Notes: generated by a model from the letters alone, not told the origin. A stretch of 64,000 nucleotides of DNA from Corydoras sp. C115 (GCA_019802505.1 JAFMOC010000030.1:1-64000), one strand, 5' to 3'. Shown: positions 10,042 to 22,860, counted from the stretch's first letter. Translations and numbers: made by a program.

Positions 10042-11537
10042 TTGGTCATACACTATAAGATGCACTGACTGATGTGTGAAGCTATAAAATGACTGTACAG
10101 TGTGAGTGGACATGGTTCATTCACATCTGACGTTTCATATCCTGCAGCTTGTAAACTCATAAAGTTTACAGCTTGTAAAGGAAAAATAAAGAAAAGCTTT
10201 ATTTTAATACTAAAAACTGTATTTCTCAACAAAAGTTATTATTATTAAGTAAATTATTCAATGAATACACCTAATGGATGATACAAAGAGGGTTCATATG
10301 TTTCTTTTATTTAAGAAATAACATTTTAGTAGAATGAGCTTGTTTTATTGAAAGTTATGACCTTTTTTTTGGTTCAGGAGAACAAACTTTTTTTGGCAAC
10401 GCTGAGTGATGGCATAAAAGGTTTAAGGTGTTTAGGTACTAAACTGAAAGAAGCTTATTAAATATTGCTTCACTCGGACAAAAAGGGATGACGAGGCCCG
10501 GAATCTCTGAAGGCTTGACCATGACCTCTGCCCAAAATTGCTGAATAAGAGGACAGAGCCAGAAAGCATGATGATAATGGCCAATTAAGAATAGGAATGG
10601 AGCGTGTGGGTCTGTGGCTAAATCACAAAGTGCACAGTTTATAGGTTACAAGGAATATAATAAGAAACTGCATCGAGTTCAGAGTTGAGTGCAGATTACA
10701 GTTTTATTGTATATTTGTATCATGTTAAAATGTATTTTTAAAAATGTTTGCAGAGTATTTTGGAGATGGAGTAGGGCTGTTGTTAGTGGCAGAGTATGTA
10801 GATGATATACTCGTTCAGTCCTGCACATTTACATGACTACAGGTGGGCAGTTTACATTTTTAAATGAGTCATTATTTTTATATGATTCCATTAACCGAGT
10901 CATCTGGTGTACGAGCAACCAAGTTTAATGCTTCCGCGAATGTCATGTGAGGAAATGTAGCAGATGTGCACAGAGATTTAAAAACTCTCATGATCATTTC
11001 AAATAGAAGCACTAAATTCACCTTACACTTTTAAACCGGAGATATTTGAACTCTTCACACTAGTCACCATGTATGTGCTTGAAATTGGCTGCTTACACTG
11101 TGTAGTTACTGCTGTGAAACTACAGCAGCGGTGCAACTCAAACTGAGGATAGGGAAAGAAAAACCAACCATAAAATGAGATCAGAATTGGAAGAAGGCAA
11201 AGGCCGCCATGGGAAGACCATCCGAACTGTAAAAGGCGAGAAAGCCTACACAGAAGTAAACAATTTTATTGTATTTTTAAGACTCTCTTGTCTCTTAATC
11301 TAATGTTTTAGTACTGTATATATTGTGCTGAAGATGCACTTCAAAAGTAACACAAGCTTTATAAATTTACATTTCCAATCTTGCTCCTTATTAAAATGAT
11401 ATCAGTGCTTAACTTTTCTTTCTGACAGCAGTTTGCACAAAGTTTTTAAAGTTTCTTGTGAAGCGGTCAGAGGTGTATATTACAGTCAAAAATATCACGG
11501 CTGGACAAACGGCTCAGCCAATCGGATTTAAGGACCG
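10042..11537. other. Unique AT-rich sequence, no gene seen
   Basis: About 1.5 kb with no SINE, no recognised transposon and no frame worth calling. Confidence 0.5.
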
Positions 11538-11546
11538 GAACTACTC

Positions 11547-11898
11547 CATCTATCCATTCATTATCTTCCGCTTTATCCTCTATCAGGGTCGCGGGGGGGT
11601 TCCCCATGCCCATCCAGTGGAGAATGTTTTGGGCGCTGGGCAGATACACCCAGGACAGGGCGCCAATCTATCACTGGGCACACACTCATTCACACAAACA
11701 CACTCTATATGGGGCAATTTGGAGTACTCAATTGACTTGATCCATGTTTTTGGACTGTGGGAGGAAACCGGGGAACTCGGAGGAAACCCACGCAGACACG
11801 GGGAGAACATGGAACTCCACCCAGATGGGGATTCAAACCGGGAATCCCTAGCGCTGAGAGGCCAACGTGCTAACCACTAAACCACTCTTCCGCCCACT
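11547..11898 (-). repeat. Full-length family A SINE
   Basis: A complete minus-strand copy with the flanking 9-bp duplication GAACTACTC at 11538-11546 and 11899-11907. The B box reads GGTTTGAATCC. The head end is slightly altered (CACTCTTCCGCC). A plus-strand frame of 140 codons runs through it and is a SINE artefact. Confidence 0.92.
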
Positions 11899-11907
11899 GA
11901 ACTACTC

Positions 11908-12878
11908 ATTTTATAAAATGCATTATGTCACATGGAGTTATAAAGACTTATGACGTATTCGTATAACCTTGTTAGTATAACCAAATGTGGCAATGACCAT
12001 CTACTGTATGTACATTAACAGAGGCTTCTGACACATTTTAGAAAGCATAATGAATCCTTTATAAAACTTTATAAATGTGTTTATAATTCTTTATGAACAC
12101 AGAATGTATAGAAAGTGCTGCAATCTTTGGAAGAAGACACTATAATCCAGCATCACGCAGTCATGTCATTTGTTATTAAAAAGCAGCATTCACATAAAGC
12201 CTGGCACTGAAAAATGCTTCGTTCAAAGGACTTAGCATGAACCACATTACCTGGATGTTAACAAGCCATTTCATTGAAATATTTCATGAATATTAATATG
12301 CTGATATTAACAGGAGGTTAATCCAATTCCAAATGAAATGAGGTCAAATCTATTTCATTTCAATTAATTAGGTGTCTATGAAATCGCATACTGTAAGGTG
12401 AGGAGCTGGGATTCAGCTCTCTGCATCTTCAAATAGACATTTTAAATAACTGTTTAACTCACTTATCTAATAATTGAGTATTTTATCATCAGGAAATAAC
12501 AACACAAACGTCTTAATGTACCTGGGATAAAAAACTTTGCAACAAGTGTGTTTGTAATTCACATACATTTTGACAGTTTATTTTATTTTTGCCAAAGCAA
12601 TTTATTGAGGTCAGGACTTATTACAATCCAGACAAATTAGAATTAAATACATTGCTTGGGGGCTCAATTTTGGGTTTGAACTTGCAACCTTTTCTTTATT
12701 ACATTAACCACTTACCACTTCCTTGCATGCCATTGGTTAATTAATTTATGATCTGCATTTAAGAAAATCAAAACATATTCATTTAAAATAATCTAAGCTC
12801 AGTAACAATTTCTATGAATCCGGAATACATAATGCGTCATAAGTTTACTTTATAAAGTATTCATAATTCTTAATAACA
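11908..12878. other. AT-rich unique sequence, possible conserved non-coding DNA
   Basis: Around 12230-12370 there is a dense run of TTAAT and ATTTCAT motifs, with no repeat similarity and no coding frame. It resembles the composition of developmental enhancers, but that is only an impression. Confidence 0.3.
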
Positions 12879-12889
12879 TGTCCAAATGC

Positions 12890-13247
12890 GGGCGGCACGG
12901 TGGTTTAGTGGTTAGCACGTTCGCCTCTCAGCACTAGTGATTCCCGGTTCAAATCCCCATCTGGGTGGAGTTTCCATGTTCTCCCCGTGTCCACGTGGGT
13001 TTCCTCCGGGTTCACCGGTTTCCTCCCACAGTCCAAAAACATGGATCAAGTCAATTGAGTTCTCCAAAATTGCCCCATATAGAGTGTGTATGCGTGCATG
13101 TCTGTGTGAGTTAGTGTGTGCCCAGTGATAGATTGGCGCCCTGTCCTGGGTGTATCTGCCCAGCGCCCGAAACTTTCTCCCCTGGATGGGCATTGGGAAC
13201 CCCCCTTGCAACCCTAATATAGGATAAAGCGTAAGATAATGAATGAA
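12890..13247 (+). repeat. Full-length family A SINE
   Basis: The A box is TGGTTTAGTGG and the B box GGTTCAAATCC, each with one change. The flanking duplication is TGTCCAAATGC at 12879-12889, seen as TGTCAAAATGC at 13249-13259. The tail is GATAATGAATGAATG. Confidence 0.92.
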
Positions 13248-13260
13248 TGTCAAAATGCAT

Positions 13261-14477
13261 TAGAATATAGCCTTTAGGTAATAATGTTTAAAAAGCTAAC
13301 AAATTTATTACACATTTATTATAATATTAATAAATATTTATGACCCTGGTTACTACAATAAGTTAACTAACAGTTAAAATATATATTTTATAAAGCATTA
13401 TTGTGTTACAAAGTCTCATGGCATGTTTTTATAACACTTACTTTATAAAGCTTTAACTGTTTTAAATAAAATAAAATAAAATCTACACTGCTGTCTTGAT
13501 TATTGTGAAATCTGAGATGCTTACTCTTAAGGGCCCTGAAACGGTTAATATACATTCTACAGTCACCAAGAAGTGACTCGGACTAGGAGTTGTGAACTTA
13601 AGCCCGGGTAAAGTCTGCTTAATGAACCAATCATGTTTAAGACCAAAAGCAATGTGTTAAAATCTTTGAAAAAAAAAAAACTCAAACTGTTTACAACACA
13701 CAAAGTTGAGCTCTCCAACAGTCAACACCTCTCTCCATCTTCTTCTCTGTGTGAGTCTGTCTTTCCATCTTGATTTCTCATTCTGACAGTCGGTGCCATT
13801 TTATTTTGCCAGCCCTATTTTGCTCGGCACAAAATGAACTTCTGTCACCATCCATTCCCCTCTCAGTCACTGTATGACTCTCTTATCTGATGGACCATTT
13901 CCCTTATATATACTCAAAGCACCATAAAAAACAAATTCATATCTGCTCCCTTGGCATTTAGGATTTTCTTTTAGTTTCTTCACATATTCCCTCATCCCTC
14001 TTAAAGGCTTAGTTTCTTTTGTCAGGCAATTTAAGTGTGCCGTGGCACCAAGTGGCCTAAGTCTCTCTGAGAACTCTTATGCAGTGTGGCTGGAGCTATA
14101 CATAAACTCCGTGTCAGGCAGCTGTCAGGTACAGCTGCAGTAAATACAGAAACTGAAGAGGGTTAATGTGCAGAACCCTTGTCAGAGGAAGTTTATTAGG
14201 CTAGCCAAACAAAATGGTGACAGATGTGTGAATGGGGTGGGATGGGGTGGGGGGATACACAGTATTTGGGTTACCTAGTGGTAGCAAAGGTCACTGGTGA
14301 AAAATCATATCATGTCGCTGGAAAGGTACAATGGTGCACAGGTGAGCACACACTCAAAACACAAACAATGATGCACAAATACAGAATAAACAACGATAAT
14401 CGGAGCTTTGTAGCACTTTCATTTATGTTTAAGGTCTGAATGAATTCAGAAGTAGTACTGATGTTGTTCATTTTAAT
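13261..14477. other. Mostly unique sequence, possible third copy of repeat U
   Basis: At 13478-13610, CTACACTGCTGTCTTGATTA, GGGCCCTGAAACGG, CAGTCACCAAGAAGTGACT and GGAGTTGTGAACTTA follow the landmark order of repeat U with high divergence. The rest shows no gene or recognised repeat. Confidence 0.35.
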
Positions 14478-14682
14478 AGTAATTTGTTCTCCTCATTTAA
14501 CCCATCTGTGCAGTAAAACACACACACATACACACACTGTGTGCCCAGAGTGGAGGGAGTCCAGGGAGCAATTAGGGTTAGGTGCACTTCAGCCAGAGTA
14601 CTTGGTGGGACCGGAATTCAAACCCATGACCTTCAGGTCACAGGGTTGGTTCCTTTCACCACAGGCCTATGACTGGCCATAA
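14478..14682 (-). repeat. Family C SINE, old copy
   Basis: Minus-strand landmarks TCATTTAACCCATCTGTGC, a short CA stretch, GTGTGCCCAGAGTGGAGGGA, GAGCAATTAGGGTTAGGTGC and the tRNA-like head AAACCCATGACCTTCAGGTC. It is the same family as 8885-9090 and 49640-49885. Confidence 0.75.
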
Positions 14683-14689
14683 GATTAAG

Positions 14690-15269
14690 ACAGAGCCACA
14701 ATATACACATTTTCTGTGTCACCAGAAACCCGTTGTAGTTTTAAAATCAAATTTCATTCACTCTGAGGGTGAACCTTAAATCCGCTACATTTTTAATAAC
14801 TGTCTGCTGTAGATTGCATTACAGCAAAGCAGATTGCAGTTTGTTGCTGTGGGTGATTCTTGATAGATTAAGTCCTTGTAGCAATAGGATTTTTTGCATA
14901 TGCCATTTATTAAATATTGATAAAAAAAGTTCTGACTTTACAAAACACTGGGTTTTATAATTGCTTTATTAAAACTGGAGGCTCAGGTTTGCAGCATTAA
15001 AGAGTCTGCTGGTTTGGACAGGATGAATTAGCACATCATAGAACATTATATTTTGCCATCATCAAGACGCTTTAGCATAACTATAATTACATAATCTCAT
15101 ATTGGATTGTGGTGAAAATGTGGCATGTCTGCAACAAGCTGATAAACCCACTCAGAAATACATTTGTCATCAGTCTGTGAGTATAGAACATGCTGCGACA
15201 AGGTTATTAAATAAAACTAGTACTACAGTGATGACAGTTGAAAATAGGGTACATAGAAAAAAAACAACT
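14690..15269. other. Unique AT-rich sequence, no gene seen
   Basis: No recognised repeat and no coding frame with supporting features. Confidence 0.5.
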
Positions 15270-15470
15270 CACCAAGGGTGTTCATAAGTTTGTCTATACA
15301 CCCCCCCCCCCCACACACACACCCTTTTTGCTCCACTTATTGTTCTCAGTTCCACTTACTGTGAAGACAGACTTTATACTTCTACAATTCCAGACTGTAG
15401 TGCATCTGTTTCTAGACTACAGTACATATGTTGTACTCTGTTATCTAATAGTACCACCTGAAGTAATACA
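15270..15470. mobile_element. Left half of palindromic MITE P
   Basis: TTCATAAGTTTGTCTATACA is followed by a C14 run, CCTTTTTGCTCCACTTATTG, CTTCTACAATTCCAGACTGT and GTTATCTAATAGTACCACCT. This is the order of the left arm of MITE P. The C-run is probably a low-complexity expansion. It may pair with the right-end fragment at 15905-16010. Confidence 0.7.
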
Positions 15471-15904
15471 AACAGAACACCGAGCTCAAAGTTCAGTAAA
15501 TATGGGTACGTGGTGACTGGGGGTAGGCGAGGATTGCAGAATAGACGAATGATGTTTAAAGTCAGGTTGTCAGCCTGACCTGAACCACACGTACGCCTCT
15601 AAAATATGCATGTTCAGCACGTCCATTCCAGGAACTGAGACATCAGACCTGGTAAATGAGGCTCACAGGCGCCAAATTGTCAACGACCCCACCTAAAAGA
15701 AAGGACAGTATGATCACCTTTCAGATGCCCTCGACCTAGCTGCTCTAGGAGAAAAGCAGAACTAGGGGTGGTTTTATAGGATAAAAAGAGACAAAAACTG
15801 GACTTCTGGCCTCTGGCTGGGAGAGGTTTGGTGTTGTGCAAAAGTCAGAGTCGACCGCGGTCTTGGGCTTGTCTTGGAAGAACACACTGCTTTAGCTTGT
15901 GTAT

Positions 15905-16010
15905 TAGCTTCAGCAGGTATTATTTGTTCGATGCATTATTCTTATCCCAGCAGTGTCATTGAGGTGTTTAAATGAAGCTAGGTGTGTCCAAACCTTTGAA
16001 CGGTACTGTG
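15905..16010. mobile_element. Right-end fragment of palindromic MITE P
   Basis: CAGCAGGTATTATTTGTTCG, ATCCCAGCAGTGTCATTGAG and a terminal GTGTGTCCAAACCTTTGAAC followed by GGTACTGT. This is a MITE P terminus. The 430 bases between it and the left fragment are not P-like. Confidence 0.65.
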
Positions 16011-16014
16011 TACC

Positions 16015-16822
16015 CTGTGGACCCAGTGGACCCTGTGTTCTGACCCCAACCATCAAGTCGGTATACTTAAATGTCACCTTGGGTAAAAGTGTTTTCAAAC
16101 TTACCTCATGTAATATAATATAAGCTGCCCAAATGGCATGTCCAGCAAGTTCTCCTCAACTTATGTGCAATTTCTAAGAGAAATTTCAGACTAAGACTCC
16201 AAAGGCTTTAGTGAGCGTGTTACATTTCAAGTTCATGACGGTGAAATAAAAAACAAAATTTAACTAGTTTAACCTATTTGGACAGGTTGCCAGGAGAAAA
16301 ATAAATAACCCTCTTTGTTAAATCTATGGTTTATCAAAACATAAAAACCATTGAGTCCTTAGAAGGACTTGAAATCTTAAACTGTGGAATCACTTCAACT
16401 GACTTCAAACTAAGCTTGCCCACTTTAGCTGTCTAGTGTGAAGCAGACTGTAGAAAAGCCAGACTGAAGGAAAGGCAGGCTGCTTTCGCACTTAGTCGGC
16501 GGACTGAGTGTGAAAAAGGAAAAGTACAGCTGATGCACTGATTATTGCTCCTCATGAAACTTAATGCTAATATAAAATGATTTACCTTACTTACATAAAG
16601 GACTGCACGTTCTTATATGGACCCTGGGATGTTTATAGGGTCAATCATGTTCCGTTAAACTTACCATACCTTTAAAACAACTTCAAAGTTAACTCTGGAA
16701 TTTATTATTTTTTTATTTATCACATTCAGCAAATCTTTTGACTCAATTAAAACAGAATGATTCAGTTACAATGGTTTATGGACAACTCACCAAAAACATC
16801 ATTTAAAATAAATGACTTGTTT
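16015..16822. other. Unique sequence, no gene seen
   Basis: No recognised repeat and no coding frame with support. Confidence 0.5.
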
Positions 16823-16824
16823 GC

Positions 16825-17140
16825 AGGGTGGCAAGTGTTTTTGTGGTTAGGACGTCCAGCTCTTGGCACTGGGGATCCAGGTTTGAATCCCGATCTGGGT
16901 TTCCATCTTCACTTTGTGTCCATGTGTGTTTTCTACAAAAAGATGGATTCAAGATGAATTGACTGCTCTAAATTGCCCCTATTTAGAACGTGTCTGTGTA
17001 AGTGAGTGTGTGCACAGCGATAGAATTGCACCCTGTCCAGCACCCAAACCATTCTCCCCTGGATGGGCATGTAGAACTTCTCCCCAACACCAACTCTAGT
17101 ATAGGATTAAGCAAAAGATAATGAGATGAGATAAGATGAT
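16825..17140 (+). repeat. Old-subfamily family A SINE
   Basis: A diverged full-span copy: GGGTGGCAAGTGTTTTTGTG, GATCCAGGTTTGAATCCCGA, GATTCAAGATGAATTGACTG, then a tail of GATAATGAGATGAGATAAGA. The older subfamily ends in GATGA/GAGAT repeats and not GAATG, and has a GATTCAAG-type middle. Confidence 0.75.
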
Positions 17141-17144
17141 TAAA

Positions 17145-18496
17145 ACAAAATTTAAATATATTCCACCATTTGACATCATCAGATATGCTAGTGAAGTGCC
17201 AGGCCAGACTGTAGGCACCACCTGAGTCTCAGGTATGAGTCTACTGAGATATTGTGCTAGAGAAGAGAGCGCTGTGCCTCTCAAGCAGCTTTTAAATTTA
17301 AATTTCCTTTTAAAGTGTGTGATTGAGTGCTGGGTGTATTCCAGCCTTGCTTTTATAAATAGGTCTCAGACCCACTGTGATCCTCTCTGAACGAAAGTGC
17401 TGTTATGAAACATTGCATTCATTAATGCATTAGCCAAAATCCAGGATAAGCAGCATAACCAAATGTACATGTTTATAAATATATTTAATTAACAAATTAT
17501 AAATAATCCTTCTGTGTGAGAGCTTCATCGTCTCTAGAGCAGACTTTACACGAAAAAGACCTGTGTTTGCCATATATTTGGAAACTGAGAGGTCAGTTCC
17601 AAAAAACTTAAAATCACCACGAGCCTATAATTGTTTATAATTGTTATGTGTTAGGGCCATTTAAAAAAAAATCATGCAGGGGTGTTTAAACTTTCACAAA
17701 TAACCATGGTTATATGCTGTATTTGTGTTAAATTGTGTTAAAATCCCTAGTTTTGGAAATTTGCACGCCCACTGTGATTGTGTCAGCCAGAGGCACACGG
17801 CTGGATGCAGCATTAGGTGGCAGACTGGCCAGCTGTTGGTAAAACAGCAGTGTGGCTGAAGCTGAGCCAACACAAAGGTTAACAGAGGCTTTAATTACTC
17901 AGCTCTCCACAGCCGACAAAGACAGATTAATGAGGAACAGTGTTTCCAAAAGTGGACTCCCGAGACGTGAGGTCTCGCACTGACAGAGTGTCTGTGCCCG
18001 GACTCTGCGAGTGTAAGTCTTTTTGTGTGTCGCCTCATGTGGTGGCTTCAAAGGCTTGTTTCAGCTGCCTTGTAGAACATCAAACAGCTGAAAACACAAC
18101 ACTGTTTTACTGGGATCACCTGGGCTGCATTTGACATCGAACCCTTAACTGCTGTGCAGTGTTTAGCAAGAAAGCTTTCTGAGCTGAGGCACAAAACAAT
18201 GGACCAAAAACGATGTCGCTGTCCATTGCACTGAAATGATGGAAAGGACAGATATTCAGCACCATTCGACAGCAATGATTTTCCTTCCTTATTTTCCTTC
18301 TTCTTCTTTTTTTTTTTCCTCACTACCTTCATTGTTTTTATGTACAAGTTGACTAAATTGTAGATTTGTCGCCGCCACCATGTATGATACAGTATGTACT
18401 CAACATTTGCAGTTTTAATCTGAAATTTAAGAAGATTTGTGCGATTCTGTTCAAAACCCGCATCGCTGTCATAGTAACATCTGTTGAAATTATTCC
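17145..18496. other. Unique sequence, candidate conserved non-coding DNA near 17.76-17.94 kb
   Basis: The 17760-17940 stretch is less AT-rich, repeat-free and holds motifs such as CAGCTGTTGG and TTTAATTACTCAGC. No splice-flanked coding frame is visible. A pyrimidine tract lies near 18283-18320. Confidence 0.3.
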
Positions 18497-18740
18497 ATTA
18501 TTTCAGTTCAAGTTCAAGTTATTTATTTATATAGCACTTTTTACAACAGTACATTGTCACAAAACAGCTTGACAGATTGAAAAGCCTTTAAACCCCCAAA
18601 GAGCAAGCCGAAGCGACAGTGGCAAGAAAAAAACTCCCTTTTATGTTGTTATTTAAGGAAGAAACCTTGGGAGGACCAAGACTCAGTGGGGGACTCGTCC
18701 ACCTTGAGCGGCCAGGCAGCAACAACAGTGTAGGACAGCC
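18497..18740 (+). repeat. Dispersed fish repeat R
   Basis: TTATTTATTTATATAGCACT, TTTTTACAACAGTACATTGTC, AAAACAGCTTGACAG, GCGACAGTGGCAAG, AACTCCCTTTTATG, GAAGAAACCTTGGGAGGACC and AAGACTCAGTGGGGGACTCG. This block order is a very common teleost interspersed repeat. I cannot assign its superfamily from sequence alone. Confidence 0.75.
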
Positions 18741-19938
18741 ATGTACAGATATTTAACAGATATTTAACATTTTTTCAGTGAAAGCAACACACATCAGTAT
18801 TTTTTTTACCTTTATATAATGTAGTCTCAGTGGCCATGACATTCACAAAGCCTCATCTAATCATACAACTTTAAAACCAGTCAAATACCAAACATTTCAT
18901 TAGCTGTTAATTTAAGGCAACAAACCCAAGGTTATATTTTCATGCTTAATTTGCAAGTTGCCACATAATGGCATGACGGCTAGCAGGTCTCAATAAAAAA
19001 AATCTCAATGGAAATGATATGATCAGTGTGATCATATATGTGTGATTATATGATTATTATGCTCAAGGCAAAATGCTTTATCAAAGTCACAAAAAACCTA
19101 GCATTTTTTAAACACCTGTCCTGTTGCTCAGATTCATATAAACAACCATGTAGAAAGAAGCAGACTGCTAGTTTCACACATTTATATTACTTGGCAAACT
19201 CCATGGCTGACTGTAATGCTCGAGATTATACTGCCAGACTGGGTCAGATAAAAAGCATATCCACAGCCTTGGTGGTAACAGGGTATACACACTCACATTT
19301 CAGATTCAAAACTGAAAAGCTACACTGACGGTGTGTGTTTTTTAAGACTCAATGCAGTGTTGCCAGGTGCATCATTTCCACTTTAAGTTTAAGTGTCATC
19401 AGTACCACTCAAGAACCCTACAGGTACAATTGGCTATGTTGGGAGGAAGGAAGGCCAAATTGCATGCGATCGCTGTGCTATGACAAAAATAACTCTGCTG
19501 TTGAAGATGACGTACGATTGGTTAAAGGATTTAGCTCTGAAATCTGCCAGTGTCCCACGGATAGAAATAGCTGTTGGCTTCAGAGCAATTGGTGACAGCA
19601 ATGGTTAACTTGCACCTCCGTATGACCTTGGGCAGATGTCTGGGATCTGACAAGCGGCTTTGAAAAATAATGACAAAAAGTGCTCTGCAGCAGCAAATTA
19701 GAGCTAGAACATTTTCAAAACTGCTTTAAGACAATACACTGTTGCAAAAATTGTGTATAATTATTTTAATTCATATTTATTTATTTGTTCCTTTTATGGG
19801 GCATACAGTATAATCTAATGTGTGACTCCTTCCATAGATAAAATCTTTCAAATTTCATCTGATTCAATGCTGCTAGATCAATAGATCTTTGGTTTCTGTG
19901 CAACACACTGCTTTTTTTGGATCTGTACCAGCCTTGGT
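18741..19938. other. Unique sequence, no gene seen
   Basis: Several short frames (19038-19328, 19335-19595) lack recognisable domains and splice context. I leave them uncalled. Confidence 0.45.
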
Positions 19939-20214
19939 ACGCTTTATCCTATATTAGGGTCATGGTGGGGTTCCCCATGCCCATCCAGGGGAGAACGTCT
20001 CGGGCGCTGGGCAGATACACCCAGGACAAGGCGCCAATCCATCGCTGGGCACACACTTACTCACACGCATACATACATACATACACACTCTATATGGGGC
20101 AATTTGGAGAACTCAATTGACTTGATCCATGTTTTTGGACTGTGGGAGGAAACTGGAGAACCCGGAGGAAACCCACGCAGATACGGGGAGAACATGGAAA
20201 CACCACCCAGATTT
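19939..20214 (-). repeat. Family A SINE, head-truncated
   Basis: The minus-strand copy lacks most of the (GAAT)n tail (it begins GCTTTATCCTATATTAGGGT), and at the other end stops after CACCACCCAGAT, so the tRNA head with both boxes is missing. It abuts a fragment of repeat R. Confidence 0.85.
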
Positions 20215-20215
20215 T

Positions 20216-20290
20216 AACGAAGAAATATTGGGAGCCCCAAGACTCAGTTGGGACTTATTCTCCCTGAGCAGGGGAACAGCATCAACAATA
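20216..20290 (+). repeat. Fragment of dispersed repeat R
   Basis: GAAGAAATATTGGGAGCCCC, AAGACTCAGTTGGGACTTAT and CCTGAGCAGGGGAACAGCA follow the middle of repeat R (18640-18725). It starts precisely where the SINE head is missing, so the SINE/R junction is a rearrangement or insertion point. Confidence 0.6.
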
Positions 20291-21600
20291 AAACAAAGCT
20301 TAACCATAAAAACGACATTAATTTTGACCATAGTCTTAACTAATAATAACCCAACAATAATTATATCCTTACAACATGATTTCACTTGTGAGTGAACAGG
20401 TTCATGTGAGTGAACAGGTTCTCACAATGTTGCATATACCTGGTACACACACACACACACACACACAAAAGCCAACTCCATGCCAGGAGGCTCTGCCAAA
20501 ACACTGCACCATGCCAAAAAAATGACAAAACAGCACTTTGCTGACAAGATGTAAAACTCATACCAAGCTTGCGCAATTGTATTTACACAAGAAATAACAG
20601 ATAGATTTACATCAACATTCATTTATTCATTTGAAGCAGATGCTCTTACTCAAAATGAATTTTGTCTTTCGTTATATTATTATTATTTTTACTCCTCATT
20701 ATTACAGCCATTTTTAATGCTAGAACAGACTCACCATTGTGAGACTCATCATATATTCCAAAATACTAAACGATATATCAAAATACCAGCAAAAACTATT
20801 TTAAAAGGCAAAATAAGAACTGACTTTTTATGATTCAACTGAAATTATATCATTTGATTTTTGCAGGAACGTTCCAACCATCTTTTAGGTTCCAGTACAT
20901 TTCAAAGACTAATTTCAGACTTTAGCATAGAATATAAGAGTTTGTTTAAAGCTACATTGATAAAAGAGATAGAATAATGGAACCTTGCTGAGTGTGAGCA
21001 TACTGTATGTGTTTATATATAAAGTGAAGCAGTCTTTGTCTTTAATAATTTTATTTGCTATAAAAAAGACTGTGTATGAAACATGCTCTTAACATAAATG
21101 ACTAAACCAATACATTTCAGCCATTTTGGTGTTGCCTCATTAACTCAACAGATATTCCATCTATTTTGTCTTTACTTACCACTAAGAAAAAAATCTAGCA
21201 AAGCTGACACATTCTGAAAAGAGAAAAAGCATAAATTATAGATCAAAAGCTCCATTAAAGCTTATTTTAATGAATGTGAGTGCATATATTTTAAGGTCTC
21301 ATAGGTCATGATGTGCAAAGGATGAAGGACATATGATTATTTTCTAGCTCGACCGATAAATTATGTTAAATAAGTACATACAGCTCACACTGAGAGTGAT
21401 TATTAATGATCATTTATTAGCACCCAGAGCACTGTGTTCAGTATGGAACATTAACCAAGACATGTTGCCTGGGGCAAAATAATAAGTTGAGTGTTTTAAA
21501 AATAAAGGCTATAAATTCAACTTTTACACTAATGTGAACGTATGTGATAAAAGATGTAGAAAAATTAGAGTTAGAACAACAGCACTGAGAGTTTTTTTTT
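20291..21600. other. Unique AT-rich sequence with a (CA)n tract
   Basis: An AC dinucleotide tract spans about 20445-20468. The rest is AT-rich with no repeat or gene recognised. Confidence 0.5.
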
Positions 21601-21604
21601 ATAT

Positions 21605-21752
21605 AAAGACTCACACAAACTCACACTATATAGGGGCAAATTAGAGAAGGCAATTTAATCCATGTTTTTGGATTATGAGAAGAAACAGGAGAACTCAGAG
21701 AAAACCAATGCAGACTTGGGGAGAATGGGCATGCTAACCACTAACCCACGCC
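21605..21752 (-). repeat. Decayed family A SINE, part of a local duplication
   Basis: CACTATATAGGGGCAAATTA, CATGTTTTTGGATTATGAGA, AAACCAATGCAGACTTGGGG and ATGCTAACCACTAACCCA are minus-strand SINE landmarks. From about 21697 onward this sequence is repeated almost exactly at 24100. Confidence 0.75.
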
Positions 21753-21811
21753 CATTAAACAATATTATTTATAATATCTAACAAAATTAAAATAAAGTAT
21801 ATAGAGAACTA

Positions 21812-22163
21812 TTCATTCATTCATTCATTATCTTCCGCTTTATCCTATATTAGGGTCGCGGGGGGGTTCCCCATGCCCATCCAGGGGAGAACGTTTCGGG
21901 CGCTGGGCAGATACACCCAGGACAGGACGCCAATCTATCACTGGGCACACACTCACTCACACATACACACTCTATATGGGGCAATTTGGAGAACTCAATT
22001 GACTTGATCCATGTTTTTGGACTGTGGGAGGAAACCAGAGAACCCGGAGGAAACCCACGCGGTCACGGGGAGAACATGGAAACTCCACCCAGATGGGGAT
22101 TCGAACTGGGAATCCCTAGTGCTGAGAGGCGAACATGCTAACCACTAAGCCACCGTGCTGCCT
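21812..22163 (-). repeat. Full-length family A SINE
   Basis: A complete minus-strand copy with B box intact (GGATTCGAACTGGG on this strand, one change). The target duplication TATATAGAGAACTAT flanks it at about 21798-21812 and 22163-22177. The subfamily marks are GGGGGGTT and CCTATATTAGGG. Confidence 0.93.
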
Positions 22164-22171
22164 ATATAGAG

Positions 22172-22174
<3 letters not shown>

Positions 22175-22234
<60 letters not shown>
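22175..22234. repeat. (TA)n microsatellite
   Basis: A pure TA tract of about 60 bases that begins within the right-hand target duplication of the neighbouring SINE. Confidence 0.97.
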
Positions 22235-22236
<2 letters not shown>

Positions 22237-22239
22237 GTA

Positions 22240-22814
22240 GCTGATTAAAAAATATATATATATTTTGCGCCATTAATAATTGGGGACCTTAGAACCTTTT
22301 ATGTTGTTAGGGAAGGCATGTCTTTACAAAGGGGCAAAGAGCTTAATTGCGTCGCCCGCTTAGCAACTGCCTGCAAAATCCTTCACTCGGCTCCCAGACG
22401 ACTCTTAAATGACAGAATGTTGTTTATGTGCAAACTGCACTTCTCAGCAAGATTTACCCCAAGCACTCAGTCCATCAAACGTTGTGATCTTCAGTTCATT
22501 TTGTCCTAGTTTGAGAGCACATCGCTCAGCTACGCCACAGTTCAGCGGCAAATTGGACGGAAATTAGCAGTCCCCACCATTTGAGCTGGTCTAATGAAAT
22601 GAGATATGACTCAGCATACGCAAGTAACAGTGCTGCAGCTCTTCAGTGTGACTCGCTCTTAATATGCAGTCAAATGATGATAAATTAGCCATGCCTCCTA
22701 GTCCTGATTTTCTTCAGCATGTCAAGCTCGAGCCATGGCCCTGATCTTGTTGTAGTGTAAAACAAAGCCGGGCGTGACTACACAAATCCACCTGCTGTTG
22801 TTCATGCTGTTGTC

Positions 22815-22815
<1 letters not shown>
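22240..22815. other. Unique sequence, no gene seen
   Basis: A 63-codon plus-strand frame (22318-22509) has no recognised domain. The stretch is of moderate GC and repeat-free, so it may be conserved non-coding sequence. That is speculative. Confidence 0.4.

Positions 22816-22817
<2 letters not shown>

Positions 22818-22858
<41 letters not shown>
22818..22858. repeat. (TA)n, left part of an array split by a SINE
   Basis: A pure TA tract that ends exactly where the SINE head (GGCGTCACGGTGGC) begins. Confidence 0.97.

Positions 22859-22860
<2 letters not shown>

Noticed and set aside
21812..22163. CRISPR-like or other regular array of repeats
   Set aside because: Copies are spaced irregularly, occur on both strands, and have target duplications, so they are dispersed retroposons.
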